Positions 42,753 through 52,068 of a stretch of 64,000 nt of DNA are shown piece by piece. Source of the stretch: Fischerella muscicola SAG 1427-1 = PCC 73103 (GTDB taxonomy: Bacteria > Cyanobacteriota > Cyanobacteriia > Cyanobacteriales > Nostocaceae). The DNA is taken from NCBI RefSeq assembly GCF_000317245.1, contig NZ_AJLJ01000494.1, positions 1 to 64,000 on the forward strand, read 5' to 3'. The notes under the pieces are model-generated. The model worked only from the letters and a program-made list of their open reading frames with translations. It made no database searches and had not been told where the DNA came from. The translations under genes and the position numbers were made by a program. Position 1 is the first letter of the stretch. Every line of letters starts with the position of its first letter.

Positions 42753-44365
42753 GCTTCTTTTGTAACTAGTTTCCAGCCTTCTGCTTGATCAATAACTTTG
42801 AGTGAATCAAGTTGAAGTGCATGAACAGCAGAATGATCAAGCAATAAATAAGGTTGTTTGTGATTGTGCCAATGGTCTTGCAGTTGTTTAAAAGAAGCAG
42901 GAATAATATTACGATCGCTATAAAAAATCAATGAAGGACGGTGTTCGGGACTGGATGTGTAAATCTTTGTGCCTGATGGTGTCCCCTCTTGAATGATAGT
43001 TGCAACTGGTTGAACTGGATAGCGTTCTGCTAATTCCCAGACCCAGTAATTTGATTTCATAAATAAGAGTAACGAAACATAAGATCCCCAAAACAAAACT
43101 TTGAGAAATTGGCGATCGCCTCGTTCTGCCAAAATAGCTGCTAAGGCCATTGTCATCGCTACTGCTGCAAAAATCAGTTGTAACTGTAAATCAGATTTTG
43201 CTGTGGGGACGAAAGTGAAATAAATACTACCAGCTGTCGCTACCAAAGCCAGAAACGTTAAAGCTGCTACCCAAAATCGTGGATAAGATGATAGCAGAGG
43301 TGAATCTTCTATTTCCCCTAGTTTCGCTCCAATCACCAAGGCTAGGCTGGGATAAATAGGAAACACATACCAGGGAAGTTTTGTTCCCATCAAAGAAATA
43401 GCAACTAAGTAAACTCCCATCCACACCAGTACTAGTTTTGCCCAACTGAGGTTATGGTTTTCTTTTGCTAATTGCAAGCCTGACGGTAAAAAAACTAACC
43501 ACGGCCAAGTGTATTTAAGTATTTCTAACAGATAGTACCAAGGTGGGCCGGAGTGATTTTCAACAGATGACCAGATGCGATCAAGAGATTGACTGACCAT
43601 ACCAACATTGGTAAAGGTGCGACCATATTCCCACCATTGAGCACCATACCATAAACCTACAGGTACAAGACCTATGAAAATTCCCATCCACATATAACCA
43701 CTAGTCAGCAGTCGTGGTGTATCCCACAATAGAAATGCGACTGCGACAGCAGCTAACAATATGCCTAGCATACCTTTGGTTAAACAGATTAAACCAAAAG
43801 TGATGCCGACACCCAGGCAATAGCGTAAATCACGACGCGATCGCAACACACACAAAATCATCAATATAAAAAAACATATCACTGCCCCATCCAACATGGC
43901 TAAACGCCCATGTCGCACTACTGGTAGCATTGTCAAGTAAACTAAAGCACTATAAATAGCACAAAAACGCTGACGAAATATTTCTCTACCAACAGAATAC
44001 AGCAATGGTACTGTTATTGCTGTTAAAATTGACCCTGGTAAGCGAGCTGTCCACTCATTGACACCACCTAAAGAATAAGCTAAAGCAATCAGCAAATGCA
44101 TCAATGGTGGTTTGTTATGATACGGTTCACCTCCCAAAGTTGGGTAAAGCCAGGTCATTGAACCAGCAGGGGCGTGTAAAATCTCTTTTGCAACCTGTGC
44201 TACAGTTCCTTCATCCCAATCTCGTAGCGGTAATCGCCCTAAATCTATAGTAAAAAGTAACACAGCTGCCACCAGCAGCACTATTATCCATGTCCAATCA
44301 ATCCATTTGTCGAGCGATCGATACTGCTTTTCTAGACGACCCCAAGTAAAGCTTCCTTCTTGCAT
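42740..44365 (-). CDS. GT39-type membrane glycosyltransferase (ArnT/PMT-like)
   Basis: The 541-residue multi-pass protein uses lipid-linked sugar donors to glycosylate lipids or proteins on the outer face of the membrane, as known for the GT-C/ArnT family. Seen: LPLRDWDEGTVAQVAKEIL (the Asp-Glu of the first loop, likely catalytic/metal), LYPTLGGEPYHNKPPLMHLL (YHNKPPL is a hallmark), NEWTARLPGSI and about 11-12 membrane helices, with a small C-terminal domain. Substrates are unknown. It is the first of three GT39-like proteins within 7.3 kb. Confidence 0.9.
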   Translation of the reverse strand: MQEGSFTWGRLEKQYRSLDKWIDWTWIIVLLVAAVLLFTIDLGRLPLRDWDEGTVAQVAKEILHAPAGSMTWLYPTLGGEPYHNKPPLMHLLIALAYSLGGVNEWTARLPGSILTAITVPLLYSVGREIFRQRFCAIYSALVYLTMLPVVRHGRLAMLDGAVICFFILMILCVLRSRRDLRYCLGVGITFGLICLTKGMLGILLAAVAVAFLLWDTPRLLTSGYMWMGIFIGLVPVGLWYGAQWWEYGRTFTNVGMVSQSLDRIWSSVENHSGPPWYYLLEILKYTWPWLVFLPSGLQLAKENHNLSWAKLVLVWMGVYLVAISLMGTKLPWYVFPIYPSLALVIGAKLGEIEDSPLLSSYPRFWVAALTFLALVATAGSIYFTFVPTAKSDLQLQLIFAAVAMTMALAAILAERGDRQFLKVLFWGSYVSLLLFMKSNYWVWELAERYPVQPVATIIQEGTPSGTKIYTSSPEHRPSLIFYSDRNIIPASFKQLQDHWHNHKQPYLLLDHSAVHALQLDSLKVIDQAEGWKLVTKEANRE

Positions 44366-44624
44366 ATTTTAGGATAATAATTTTGCTTGCTGGTTCGAGT
44401 ACAAACAGACGTTCGCGAATCTTCATCTGTTGCCGTTTAGCAACAACCATTGTTTGAAGTTCGTCCTAGTTTTTAAATTAACTCAATTTTTGCTAATCAA
44501 TCATAATATTTTTTGACCAGGTTTTTGACATTACTCTTAATTTTATTTAACGAGTATTTATGAGAAAATTTGACACGAAAAATACTAACTCTCAATTGTT
44601 ATTGAGCTTCTGTGGAGAAAATCA

Positions 44625-46178
44625 ATGAATCTACCTTTTATTTTAGATGTAGCAATCGGGTTAATCTTTATTTACTTAATCTTGAGTTTATTAGCGTCAG
44701 AAATACAGGAACTAATTGCTACTGTGTTTCAATGGCGTGCTGAACACTTAAAAAAATCAATCGAAATCTTATTAGCTGGTAATGCGGAAAATGCAGAAGA
44801 AGCTCATGTTATCAAACTTGCAAATGAGATTTATGATAATCCCTTAGTTAAAAACATTAATCAAGAAGCAAAAGGATTGTTTGTTACTATACCTCGTAAG
44901 ATTACTTGGGCAATTGGTTCACTTTATCGCAGATTGACAACACCTAGACCCGGAACAGATAAAAGTACAAGTATTTTTGGAGATAAAAAGCATACTGGTC
45001 CTTCTTATATTCCTGCTAATATTTTTGCGACAACTCTAGTTGAAACACTACAAGTTCCTACATTAGTACAACGATTAACAGAATCAAGATTGAAGAAATT
45101 TAAAGAAGAAAGATTAACTGAGATAGAAGAAATCATCATTAGATTACAAGAACAAACAAGTGATGATTATAGATTTGCAGACTTTTTCAGTAATATTTAT
45201 AAAGAATTTTCAGAACTGCGATCAGAATTTGAGAAAACTTGTTGGAACTTTCATCAAAAGAAAGCTAGCTTGAAAACCAGCCTGAATCGCATGGCAGAAA
45301 GTTTAGATAGATATATAGATTCTTTCCAAGCGGAAATGCCTGAAGATGAATTATCTCACAAATCACTACGAAAACTAAAATTTTTCAAACAAGATAATTT
45401 TGAGAATATCGAGCAAGCAATATTGCTGGGAGGATTGCAACCAAATATTAACGAAGTTGTACAGACAATTGATAAAAATAGCGAGATTTATAAAGAAATT
45501 AAAGCAGCTATTCAAGACCAAGATAGCGAAGCATACAAGGGAATTCAAGAAGTATTTAAAACAATTGAAACTAAATTACCACCGTCTGTGGTAGACAATC
45601 TTGGTGTTTTAGCAAAACGCGCTCAAGCAAGAGTTAAGACAACAGAAGAAGGAATGAATGCATTGCGTTTAGAAATAGAAAACACCTTTAATAGTTCAAT
45701 GGAAAGAGCTTCTGGAGTCTACAAACGCAATGCTAAAGGTGCAGCTATTATCATAGGTTTAGCGATCGCTATCACCGCCAATGCAGATGCAATTCACATG
45801 GTCAGAAGACTATCAAAAGATTCTGCTCTGCGAGATACTATTACCAATAGTGCGGGAGAATTTGCACGACAAAATCCTCAAGTTGATTTAGAGCAAATCC
45901 GAGAAAAAGCAGATCAGGCTTTAACAAGTATTTCTTTGCCTATTGGTTGGAGTGATGCTAATTTACAACAGCAAATTAAATGGACGCGCCAATCAAAACA
46001 AATTTTTCCCTATCTCAAAATTTTAGCTTTGATTCCTGGCTGGATGCTCAGTGGTATTGCTATTGCAATGGGCGCGCCATTTTGGTTTGATTTGTTGAGT
46101 AAAATTGTGAATGTGCGTAATGCGGGTAGCCGCCCTAGTAGTGAAACTAGAAATGTAGTTGATCATGAGGAAGAATGA
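44625..46178 (+). CDS. Membrane-anchored helical protein of unknown function (517 aa)
   Basis: I do not recognise the family. An N-terminal membrane helix (IGLIFIYLILSLLASEIQEL, 11-30) is followed by a long charged helical region (about 80-360) with coiled-coil-like segments (FKEERLTEIEEIIIRLQEQT). Two more hydrophobic helices follow: GAAIIIGLAIAITANADAIH (about 375-395) and LKILALIPGWMLSGIAIAMG (about 463-485), then a polar tail. The helical part probably lies on one face of the membrane between the two anchors. The genes around it encode GT39 enzymes, but no shared role can be shown. Confidence 0.72.
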   Translation: MNLPFILDVAIGLIFIYLILSLLASEIQELIATVFQWRAEHLKKSIEILLAGNAENAEEAHVIKLANEIYDNPLVKNINQEAKGLFVTIPRKITWAIGSLYRRLTTPRPGTDKSTSIFGDKKHTGPSYIPANIFATTLVETLQVPTLVQRLTESRLKKFKEERLTEIEEIIIRLQEQTSDDYRFADFFSNIYKEFSELRSEFEKTCWNFHQKKASLKTSLNRMAESLDRYIDSFQAEMPEDELSHKSLRKLKFFKQDNFENIEQAILLGGLQPNINEVVQTIDKNSEIYKEIKAAIQDQDSEAYKGIQEVFKTIETKLPPSVVDNLGVLAKRAQARVKTTEEGMNALRLEIENTFNSSMERASGVYKRNAKGAAIIIGLAIAITANADAIHMVRRLSKDSALRDTITNSAGEFARQNPQVDLEQIREKADQALTSISLPIGWSDANLQQQIKWTRQSKQIFPYLKILALIPGWMLSGIAIAMGAPFWFDLLSKIVNVRNAGSRPSSETRNVVDHEEE

Positions 46179-46382
46179 GGAATTTAAAATTTATTGCTAG
46201 TTAAGAGTAAAAAGAGAAATTTTCTTCTTTTTACTTTTTGTTGAATTTTTTTAACACAGAGGGACGCAAAGGTAAGCGCGGAGTAACGCAGAATTTTTGG
46301 AGTTATATGTCGAGTAATTATACACGTAAACTAGTGCGTCATAATAATACAAATTAAATTTTAAAATTTCAGGTTTAGACAA

Positions 46383-47873
46383 ATGAAAAAAATCATAAAT
46401 ATTATTCCTGTGGGATATTTAATCTTTGTGAGTTTATGGTTGAGGTTAATTAATTTAGGTTATTCCAATTATCAAGGTGATGAAATTAAAGCACTATATA
46501 GACCTCAATCAGGTCAAAGCATGATTGACTTTTTGCTCAATCAAAGAAAGGGGCCAATTCAATTTTTGATTACATATATTATGAGTTTTGTGAATCCTGG
46601 GTATGATAATGAGTTGCTACTCAGGCTTCCTTTTGCTATTGCAGGCATATTAGCTATTTATTTTTTTTATAAATTTATTAAACTAGAATTTGGTCATGAA
46701 ATAGCTATCTATTCATCTTTATTTATTGCAATCAATGGTTTGTTCGTAGGCTTAACAAGAATAGTTCAGTACCAATCATTTGTAATCTTATTTTCTGTCT
46801 TGGCTTTATATTTAATCAGTTTATCTACAAAGTTTGAAAAATGGAGAGTTTATGGTTTATATTTAGGCGTGTTTTGCTGGTCAGTTTCCATTCTTGCACA
46901 CTATGATGGCATATTCATTACACCATTTGTAATTTATTTAATTTACAGATGGTATGTTAATGGCGAATCTTCACATAAAAATAAGCAAGCCCAGCATTTA
47001 TTTTTTGTAGGGACGATTTTTTTAGTATTAATATCTATATTTTACTTACCTTTCTTTTTCTCGCTCTCGGAATCAACCAAGGCTTATTGGACAGAAAGAA
47101 TAAGCAAGCAGTCAGTTAGTTCTACAAGAACATTTATGACTTATAATCCCTTATTTATTATATATTTATATGCTGCTTTGGGTTTACTGGGTCTAGCGAG
47201 AATTAAAGAAAATTTTTTAGTCTTGCTGTGGTTTTTGTTTCCTCTTTTAGCTTTGGAAACTTTAGTTAGTAATCCTGGTACACATATTTATACTTATATT
47301 TTGCCTTTTTCTGTTTTAATGGCGTTTGGTCTAGAAGTTTTTCAAAAATTTATATTTAATAGATTTACAGCCAAGTCCCTATATATTAATTCTTTTTTCC
47401 TAATTTTGATATATATATCGTCGTTTTTATTGTCTCATTTATTATTTATAGATAATCAAAAAGAATATCCTTGGGAAAATAAAAGATTCTTGTCTTTGGA
47501 ACTGAAAAGACAAAGTAGACAAAGTTTATTTGGATTTCCCTATTACAGACATTGGGAAAAAGTAGGATCATATTTGAAAAATACAGATAGAAATGGTTAC
47601 TTTATTACCAATGAGAAGCAAAGTATCACAAGATATTATATTCCGACAAGCTATAAAAATATAGAATTATATCCGTATAATGAGAAAACTCCTGGTGACA
47701 TCTATATAATATATATACAAAATCCGCAAAATGGAAACAAACAAATCTTAGATAAAGACCCAAATTATTGGGGAAAACGATATCAACCTGTAAAAACTTT
47801 TTATAATTATGGAAGAGTTGTTACGACAATTTATCGCTTATCATTTGCGGATTGGGAAAAAGAGACGCGATAA
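46383..47873 (+). CDS. GT39-like membrane glycosyltransferase
   Basis: The 496-residue multi-pass protein has an acidic first-loop motif (LINLGYSNYQGDEIKALYRP), KGPIQFLITYIMSF in place of the HNKPPL-type motif, and LLLRLPFAIAGILAIYFFYK, which is typical of the family. About ten membrane helices precede a soluble C-terminal part. It is markedly AT-rich (many tta, aat and ata codons) compared with its neighbours, which may indicate transfer. The stop codon falls inside a dispersed agacgcg..cgcgtct hairpin, so the last residues (ETR) come from the repeat. Confidence 0.85.
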   Translation: MKKIINIIPVGYLIFVSLWLRLINLGYSNYQGDEIKALYRPQSGQSMIDFLLNQRKGPIQFLITYIMSFVNPGYDNELLLRLPFAIAGILAIYFFYKFIKLEFGHEIAIYSSLFIAINGLFVGLTRIVQYQSFVILFSVLALYLISLSTKFEKWRVYGLYLGVFCWSVSILAHYDGIFITPFVIYLIYRWYVNGESSHKNKQAQHLFFVGTIFLVLISIFYLPFFFSLSESTKAYWTERISKQSVSSTRTFMTYNPLFIIYLYAALGLLGLARIKENFLVLLWFLFPLLALETLVSNPGTHIYTYILPFSVLMAFGLEVFQKFIFNRFTAKSLYINSFFLILIYISSFLLSHLLFIDNQKEYPWENKRFLSLELKRQSRQSLFGFPYYRHWEKVGSYLKNTDRNGYFITNEKQSITRYYIPTSYKNIELYPYNEKTPGDIYIIYIQNPQNGNKQILDKDPNYWGKRYQPVKTFYNYGRVVTTIYRLSFADWEKETR

Positions 47874-47882
47874 ACCGCGTCT
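47863..47882. repeat. agacgcg/cgcgtct hairpin overlapping a stop codon
   Basis: Arms agacgcg (47863-47869) and cgcgtct (47876-47882) with loop ataaac contain the TAA of the preceding gene. The flank gtacaat matches the copy at 28473. Confidence 0.7.
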
Positions 47883-47937
47883 GTACAATAGTCATTCGTC
47901 ATTAATCATTTTTTCTATCTCCTTTGTCCTTCTTGTC

Positions 47938-49977
47938 CTACTTGTCCCCAATTCCTACCACTTCTATTTCGCCAATAACTTGTCCTTGATTGGAGAATCC
48001 CTCTACCTCTAGCTGATAACGCTGTGGTGGTGTCTTTGGGGAAATTGTTAATTTGTGAACATCTCGTATTACTGTACCTGCGGTGATCTGTTCTGGAAAT
48101 ACGTAGCCATCTACTAGAGGTGTATTAGAAGAATTGACAATATTATTTTGATTATTTTGGCGATCGCGCAAATTTATTTTAATCGAAACATCTGCTGGCA
48201 ATGGTGCAAGAAATTCCCAGTAGAATGTAACTATCAAATCTTCGTTGCTAAATATCTTAGTTTTATTTAAGTCGTAACCTAGCAAACGAACTTTTTCGCC
48301 AAAAGCCAAAGACAAGGGAAATTGGATGCGCTTTAAATCTTCAGGTAAAGCTAATGGCCCAGGATAAACCCATGCATAGTCAATATTTTGCAACTGTACT
48401 GTATATAAAGGTTGTTGCTTGGTAAAGTAAGCTAACATCTTGGGTTCTGGTAATTGACGCTGCAATTGATTCTTGTAGAATACTAATCGATGAGCCTGTG
48501 TCCAAGGTTGAATACCAGATGGAATACGCTTGTCTATTGGTAAAACTTGACCTTGGAAGTAACTGGAAAAATAGCGACTATACCAACTTGCTACTTTAGT
48601 TTCCTTCACATTCGGCGATTGGTTCAACCATTGGGCAACTTTTTCCAAACCTTCCCCTTGACCAATCATAAATATATTTTGGGCTGCTACTGCACCACCA
48701 AACCAAGGATTGTAGTAAGTCAGGTAGTAGGGATGGTAGGGGAGAAGGAAAACTAGTTGCAACGCAAAGAGAATTAGAAAACCCCACTCATTACTAATTT
48801 TCTGTTGTAAAGAAAGTTTGTTAACCCAAAGTCTCACCCCAGCAATAATTTCCAACCAACCAATAGCCGCAAGTATTGCTAACATTGGCAAACACAGATT
48901 AATATAACGGTCGATTTTGTTGTCACTCGCTGACAATATTAGTATCACGCAGACAGCAATCAAAGCGATCGCTGCGATCGCACTCATATTTTTTAGCCGA
49001 TGTCGTAGCTTGGGAATCAGCAACACTATACTTGTAGCCACTAAACCCACTTGTAATATTGGTGAGAGACGATATATAAGCACTAAGGGATAAAATAGAA
49101 TTCCTGGAGAATGGGTGAGTTGTCCCAAGAAAAACAAAAATCCTCGATCTGATTCTTGCAAAACACCATCACGGATTCTGTTGAGAACATATCCCGGTGA
49201 AACCCACGTTGCTGGGAATATCAGGATAAATGTAACGAGAATCGTCCCTACCCAAACTTGAAAACTTCGCAACTGCTGCTTCCAGCCTATTTTAGGAAAA
49301 CTTGCTTGCCAAACTCCCAACTCAACCAATCCGATAATAATTACAATCGCAGGTAATAAGAACAAAGCTGTGATTTTCGCCGCTGTTGCTAGTCCCAGAA
49401 ATATTCCTGAAGCTAAAATAAACTTACGTTCCCCATCTTTTCGCAAATAAAGTAAAAACGACAGCACAGCCAAAATAGCAAAATCAGCTTGTAGCGCATC
49501 AGTAGTGATAAAACGCTGATATGCCAAAAAAAATGGTTCTAATAATAAAAGAATAATTGTACAGAAGGCGATCGCTTGTCCTAGTAACCGCCTTGTGAGT
49601 AAATATATACACACCATACAAGCAGAAGTCACTACTGCTTGTACTAAACGGGGAAGAATATATAAATTAATCGCAAATCCTTCTAGATTCAGACAAGCGG
49701 TGAGAACTGGAGGTAAATCTACACCCAGAAAACCTGGGAAAAGCTTATTTAGCCAACAATTCACCAACATCCCACTACCACTTAGCCACATATTCGGAAC
49801 CCCTGGATGATGCTTGAGAATTGTATGGGTTAAATCTCCTTCAAACAAACGTTTGATAAACTGGCTACCACGATAAATCCACAATCCCTCATCAGTGTTG
49901 AGAGAAGCGGTAATTGCTAAAGTACGTGACACCAGTGAGATTAGGAAGATCGCAAACAACAACAGAGAAGATTTCAT
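47938..49977 (-). CDS. GT39-type membrane glycosyltransferase (679 aa)
   Basis: A large multi-pass protein with the first-loop acidic motif ITASLNTDEGLWIYRGSQFI and then THTILKHHPGVPNMWLSGSG, the equivalent of the HNKPPL region (HHPGVP). About 12 membrane helices include LVQAVVTSACMVCIYLLTRR and DALQADFAILAVLSFLLYLR. A C-terminal soluble domain of about 170 residues follows (from about 500), rich in beta-strands (RLLGYDLNKTKIFSNEDLIV, VTFYWEFLAPLPADVSIKIN), looking like a carbohydrate-binding or Ig-like module. It faces the AT-rich GT39 gene convergently. Acceptor unknown. Confidence 0.9.
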   Translation of the reverse strand: MKSSLLLFAIFLISLVSRTLAITASLNTDEGLWIYRGSQFIKRLFEGDLTHTILKHHPGVPNMWLSGSGMLVNCWLNKLFPGFLGVDLPPVLTACLNLEGFAINLYILPRLVQAVVTSACMVCIYLLTRRLLGQAIAFCTIILLLLEPFFLAYQRFITTDALQADFAILAVLSFLLYLRKDGERKFILASGIFLGLATAAKITALFLLPAIVIIIGLVELGVWQASFPKIGWKQQLRSFQVWVGTILVTFILIFPATWVSPGYVLNRIRDGVLQESDRGFLFFLGQLTHSPGILFYPLVLIYRLSPILQVGLVATSIVLLIPKLRHRLKNMSAIAAIALIAVCVILILSASDNKIDRYINLCLPMLAILAAIGWLEIIAGVRLWVNKLSLQQKISNEWGFLILFALQLVFLLPYHPYYLTYYNPWFGGAVAAQNIFMIGQGEGLEKVAQWLNQSPNVKETKVASWYSRYFSSYFQGQVLPIDKRIPSGIQPWTQAHRLVFYKNQLQRQLPEPKMLAYFTKQQPLYTVQLQNIDYAWVYPGPLALPEDLKRIQFPLSLAFGEKVRLLGYDLNKTKIFSNEDLIVTFYWEFLAPLPADVSIKINLRDRQNNQNNIVNSSNTPLVDGYVFPEQITAGTVIRDVHKLTISPKTPPQRYQLEVEGFSNQGQVIGEIEVVGIGDK

Positions 49978-50192
49978 TCTTGCTGGTTAGTGGCTGTTGG
50001 TAATCAATGCTGTAGGGGCGCAAAGCTTTGCACCCCTACTAACAGTTATCATGACTTTAGACCTAATCTCTAATTTTTAGTTTCTCAAAAATGGCGCGAT
50101 CGCATTACCTTATGATTGCTGTACCCACAACATCTTGCTAACAGAAGCTTGATTTTCACGAAAAAATCAGGTTTATTTTGGTTGATTCAAGT

Positions 50193-50762
50193 TTAGCTTA
50201 ACCTAATATTACTCTCAACTTTAGTTAGTATAAACTGCTCCAAGTCATGATACTGATCCTTCCAAAAGCCATGCTGCTTCAGCACACCTTGACTTTGAAA
50301 CCCTAATTTTTCCAACAATTTCTTGGAAGCGATGTTATTCAACATTACTTCGGCAACAACAAATTGCAAACCTATATTCTCAAACCCGAATTGTAGAATA
50401 GCTTGCAAGGCTTCCGTCATAATTCCTTGTTTCCAATAAGCACTAGCAAGTTCATAACCTATCTCAGCACTACATGCTTGTTTATCCCAAGTAAAGCCAC
50501 AGGAACCAATTAGGGCGTTATCTTGCTTATGTGTAATTCCCCATCTGATTCCACACCCGATTTTAAAGCGTTTTGCCCGTCGCTGAATGACACCTAATGC
50601 TTCCTCTACTTCAATAAAGGTATCAAGATTATGAAATTGAGTTACTTTTGGGTCAGAAAATACTGCAAATACAGCTTCCGCATCTTCCAATTTTTCTTGA
50701 CGCAAAAGGAGGCGTTTTGTCTCTAAGCTAGGGAAAGAGGTCAATAGGAAATCTGTGTCCAT
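50193..50762 (-). CDS. GNAT acetyltransferase, RimJ/RimL type
   Basis: The 189-residue protein shows the RimJ/RimL pattern: LETKRLLLRQEKLEDAEAVF at the N-terminus, ALIGSCGFTWDKQACSAEIG, YELASAYWKQGIMTEALQAI (acetyl-CoA pyrophosphate-binding loop, Q/KxxGxxxE) and the C-terminal NIASKKLLEKLGFQSQGVLK. It probably N-acetylates a protein terminus or a small amine; the substrate cannot be told. It is 77 bp downstream of the methyltransferase gene on the same strand. Confidence 0.92.
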   Translation of the reverse strand: MDTDFLLTSFPSLETKRLLLRQEKLEDAEAVFAVFSDPKVTQFHNLDTFIEVEEALGVIQRRAKRFKIGCGIRWGITHKQDNALIGSCGFTWDKQACSAEIGYELASAYWKQGIMTEALQAILQFGFENIGLQFVVAEVMLNNIASKKLLEKLGFQSQGVLKQHGFWKDQYHDLEQFILTKVESNIRLS

Positions 50763-50838
50763 TTTAGATTTCGCTCTCTTTGTTTTACCTTTAAGGATAC
50801 CGCCTTATAAGTTAAACAAAAAGCAAGTTTTGAGAGAT

Positions 50839-51444
50839 TTAAATTCTTTCTAAAATACTAAATAATGCTTTGGGCAAAGGGTCGAGAGTCCCTTGATAAA
50901 CCGTTTCATGAATAGAGATGACATTGAAGCGATCGCCAAAAATTTCCTTAATTTGTTCCGGTTTAAATCGATAAGGACCTTCTTCTCTTGTTTCTAAATG
51001 ACTAAAGCATTTCAGAAACAAGTAACCTTTAGGCTTAATTAAATTACGAACAATACGAACATAATCCTGTCTTATATCAGGATGAAATCCATGAAAACAG
51101 CCCCGATCAAACACAAAATCAAACTCTTGATTTAAATAACTATTAAAAATATCATCTTGTCTAAATGTTATATCTAAACCTTCTTCTTTAGCTTTACTGT
51201 CAGCCTGAATGATCGCAGCTTCAGAAATATCAGTCCCGGTAACTCGAAAACCTTTTTTTGCTAATGCGATCGCTTGTGTCCCTGGTTCAGTTCCTAAATC
51301 CAAAACTGTCCCAGTATTAATCTTCAACTTAGTTAAAGCTTGTTCTAGATCAGTATCCAAATCTGGATTGTACCAAGGCATGGTTTCAACTTGGCGTTCT
51401 TGATATAAATTATTCCAATTAGGGAATTCCCGTTGTTGACTCAT
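50839..51444 (-). CDS. Class I SAM-dependent methyltransferase
   Basis: The 201-residue protein has a Rossmann methyltransferase core: motif I GTVLDLGTEPGTQAIALAKK (about 41-60, with T-E-P in place of the common C-G-x), GFRVTGTDISEAAI (acidic end of beta-2), FRQDDIFNSYL and FDFVFDRGCFHGFHPDIRQD. The start WNNLYQERQVETMPW resembles thiopurine/arsenite-type small-molecule methyltransferases. Substrate unknown. It is upstream of the acetyltransferase, possibly cotranscribed. Confidence 0.88.
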   Translation of the reverse strand: MSQQREFPNWNNLYQERQVETMPWYNPDLDTDLEQALTKLKINTGTVLDLGTEPGTQAIALAKKGFRVTGTDISEAAIIQADSKAKEEGLDITFRQDDIFNSYLNQEFDFVFDRGCFHGFHPDIRQDYVRIVRNLIKPKGYLFLKCFSHLETREEGPYRFKPEQIKEIFGDRFNVISIHETVYQGTLDPLPKALFSILERI

Positions 51445-51485
51445 TATCCGTGTTTATTCATGTGCGTCAATGTTCGAGCAAAAAA

Positions 51486-51833
51486 TCATTTTTGAATATT
51501 CTCAACTCGCTGATTTAATTCTCGAACTTGCCGATTTAATTCTATTTGCCGTTTGATTAAAACATCAAAATCTGATTTCGTTGCTAAATTTGCCCGATTG
51601 GGAATTAGTTCTTCCACCTGATTTAAACAACTATTCATTCCCGCAGCAAATTCGTAGCGGGTGACTGGTTGAGAACCCCGATATGTCCCATCAGGGTATC
51701 CAGACAAACAACCTGTTTGAGTAGTATTACCACCTTCGTAGCTGGGAGTTTGTGCCAGTGTTATCGATGGGTAAGAAATAACGGTTGCTATTGCTAAAGT
51801 TGTCACTAAAGTAGTTGGAGTAATTTTAGACAT
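51486..51833 (-). CDS. Small secreted protein with a single SLH motif
   Basis: The 115-residue protein (start MSKITPTTLV; five codons longer if the ATG at 51848 is used) has a signal peptide ending near TLAQ. It then has part of an SLH domain (GYPDGTYRGSQPVTRYEFAAGMNSCL) and a C-terminal coiled coil (IKRQIELNRQVRELNQRVEN). This is the N-terminal part of a cyanobacterial porin (compare 10945-12777) without the barrel. It could bind peptidoglycan-linked polymer as a stand-alone adaptor, or be a truncated porin gene. No barrel remnant was seen downstream. Confidence 0.8.
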   Translation of the reverse strand: MSKITPTTLVTTLAIATVISYPSITLAQTPSYEGGNTTQTGCLSGYPDGTYRGSQPVTRYEFAAGMNSCLNQVEELIPNRANLATKSDFDVLIKRQIELNRQVRELNQRVENIQK

Positions 51834-52068
51834 TTTTCCCACCTCCAAGCTATTGACCAGAAAAGGTAGAGGGTAGAAGTGATCAGTGAATACGTCCTTT
51901 TTAAAGTCCCTGAATTTTAACTATGGGGATTCTCCTGTTCCCTATAGCCCGTTACCTGTTTCCTTTTCCCTATTGCCTTTTAAATACTACAACAGACAAA
52001 TAACTGGAGAAGAGAAATAACAGATAATATAAAAAGCGCTTCATAGTTCTTAAAATTTTTCTAACACA

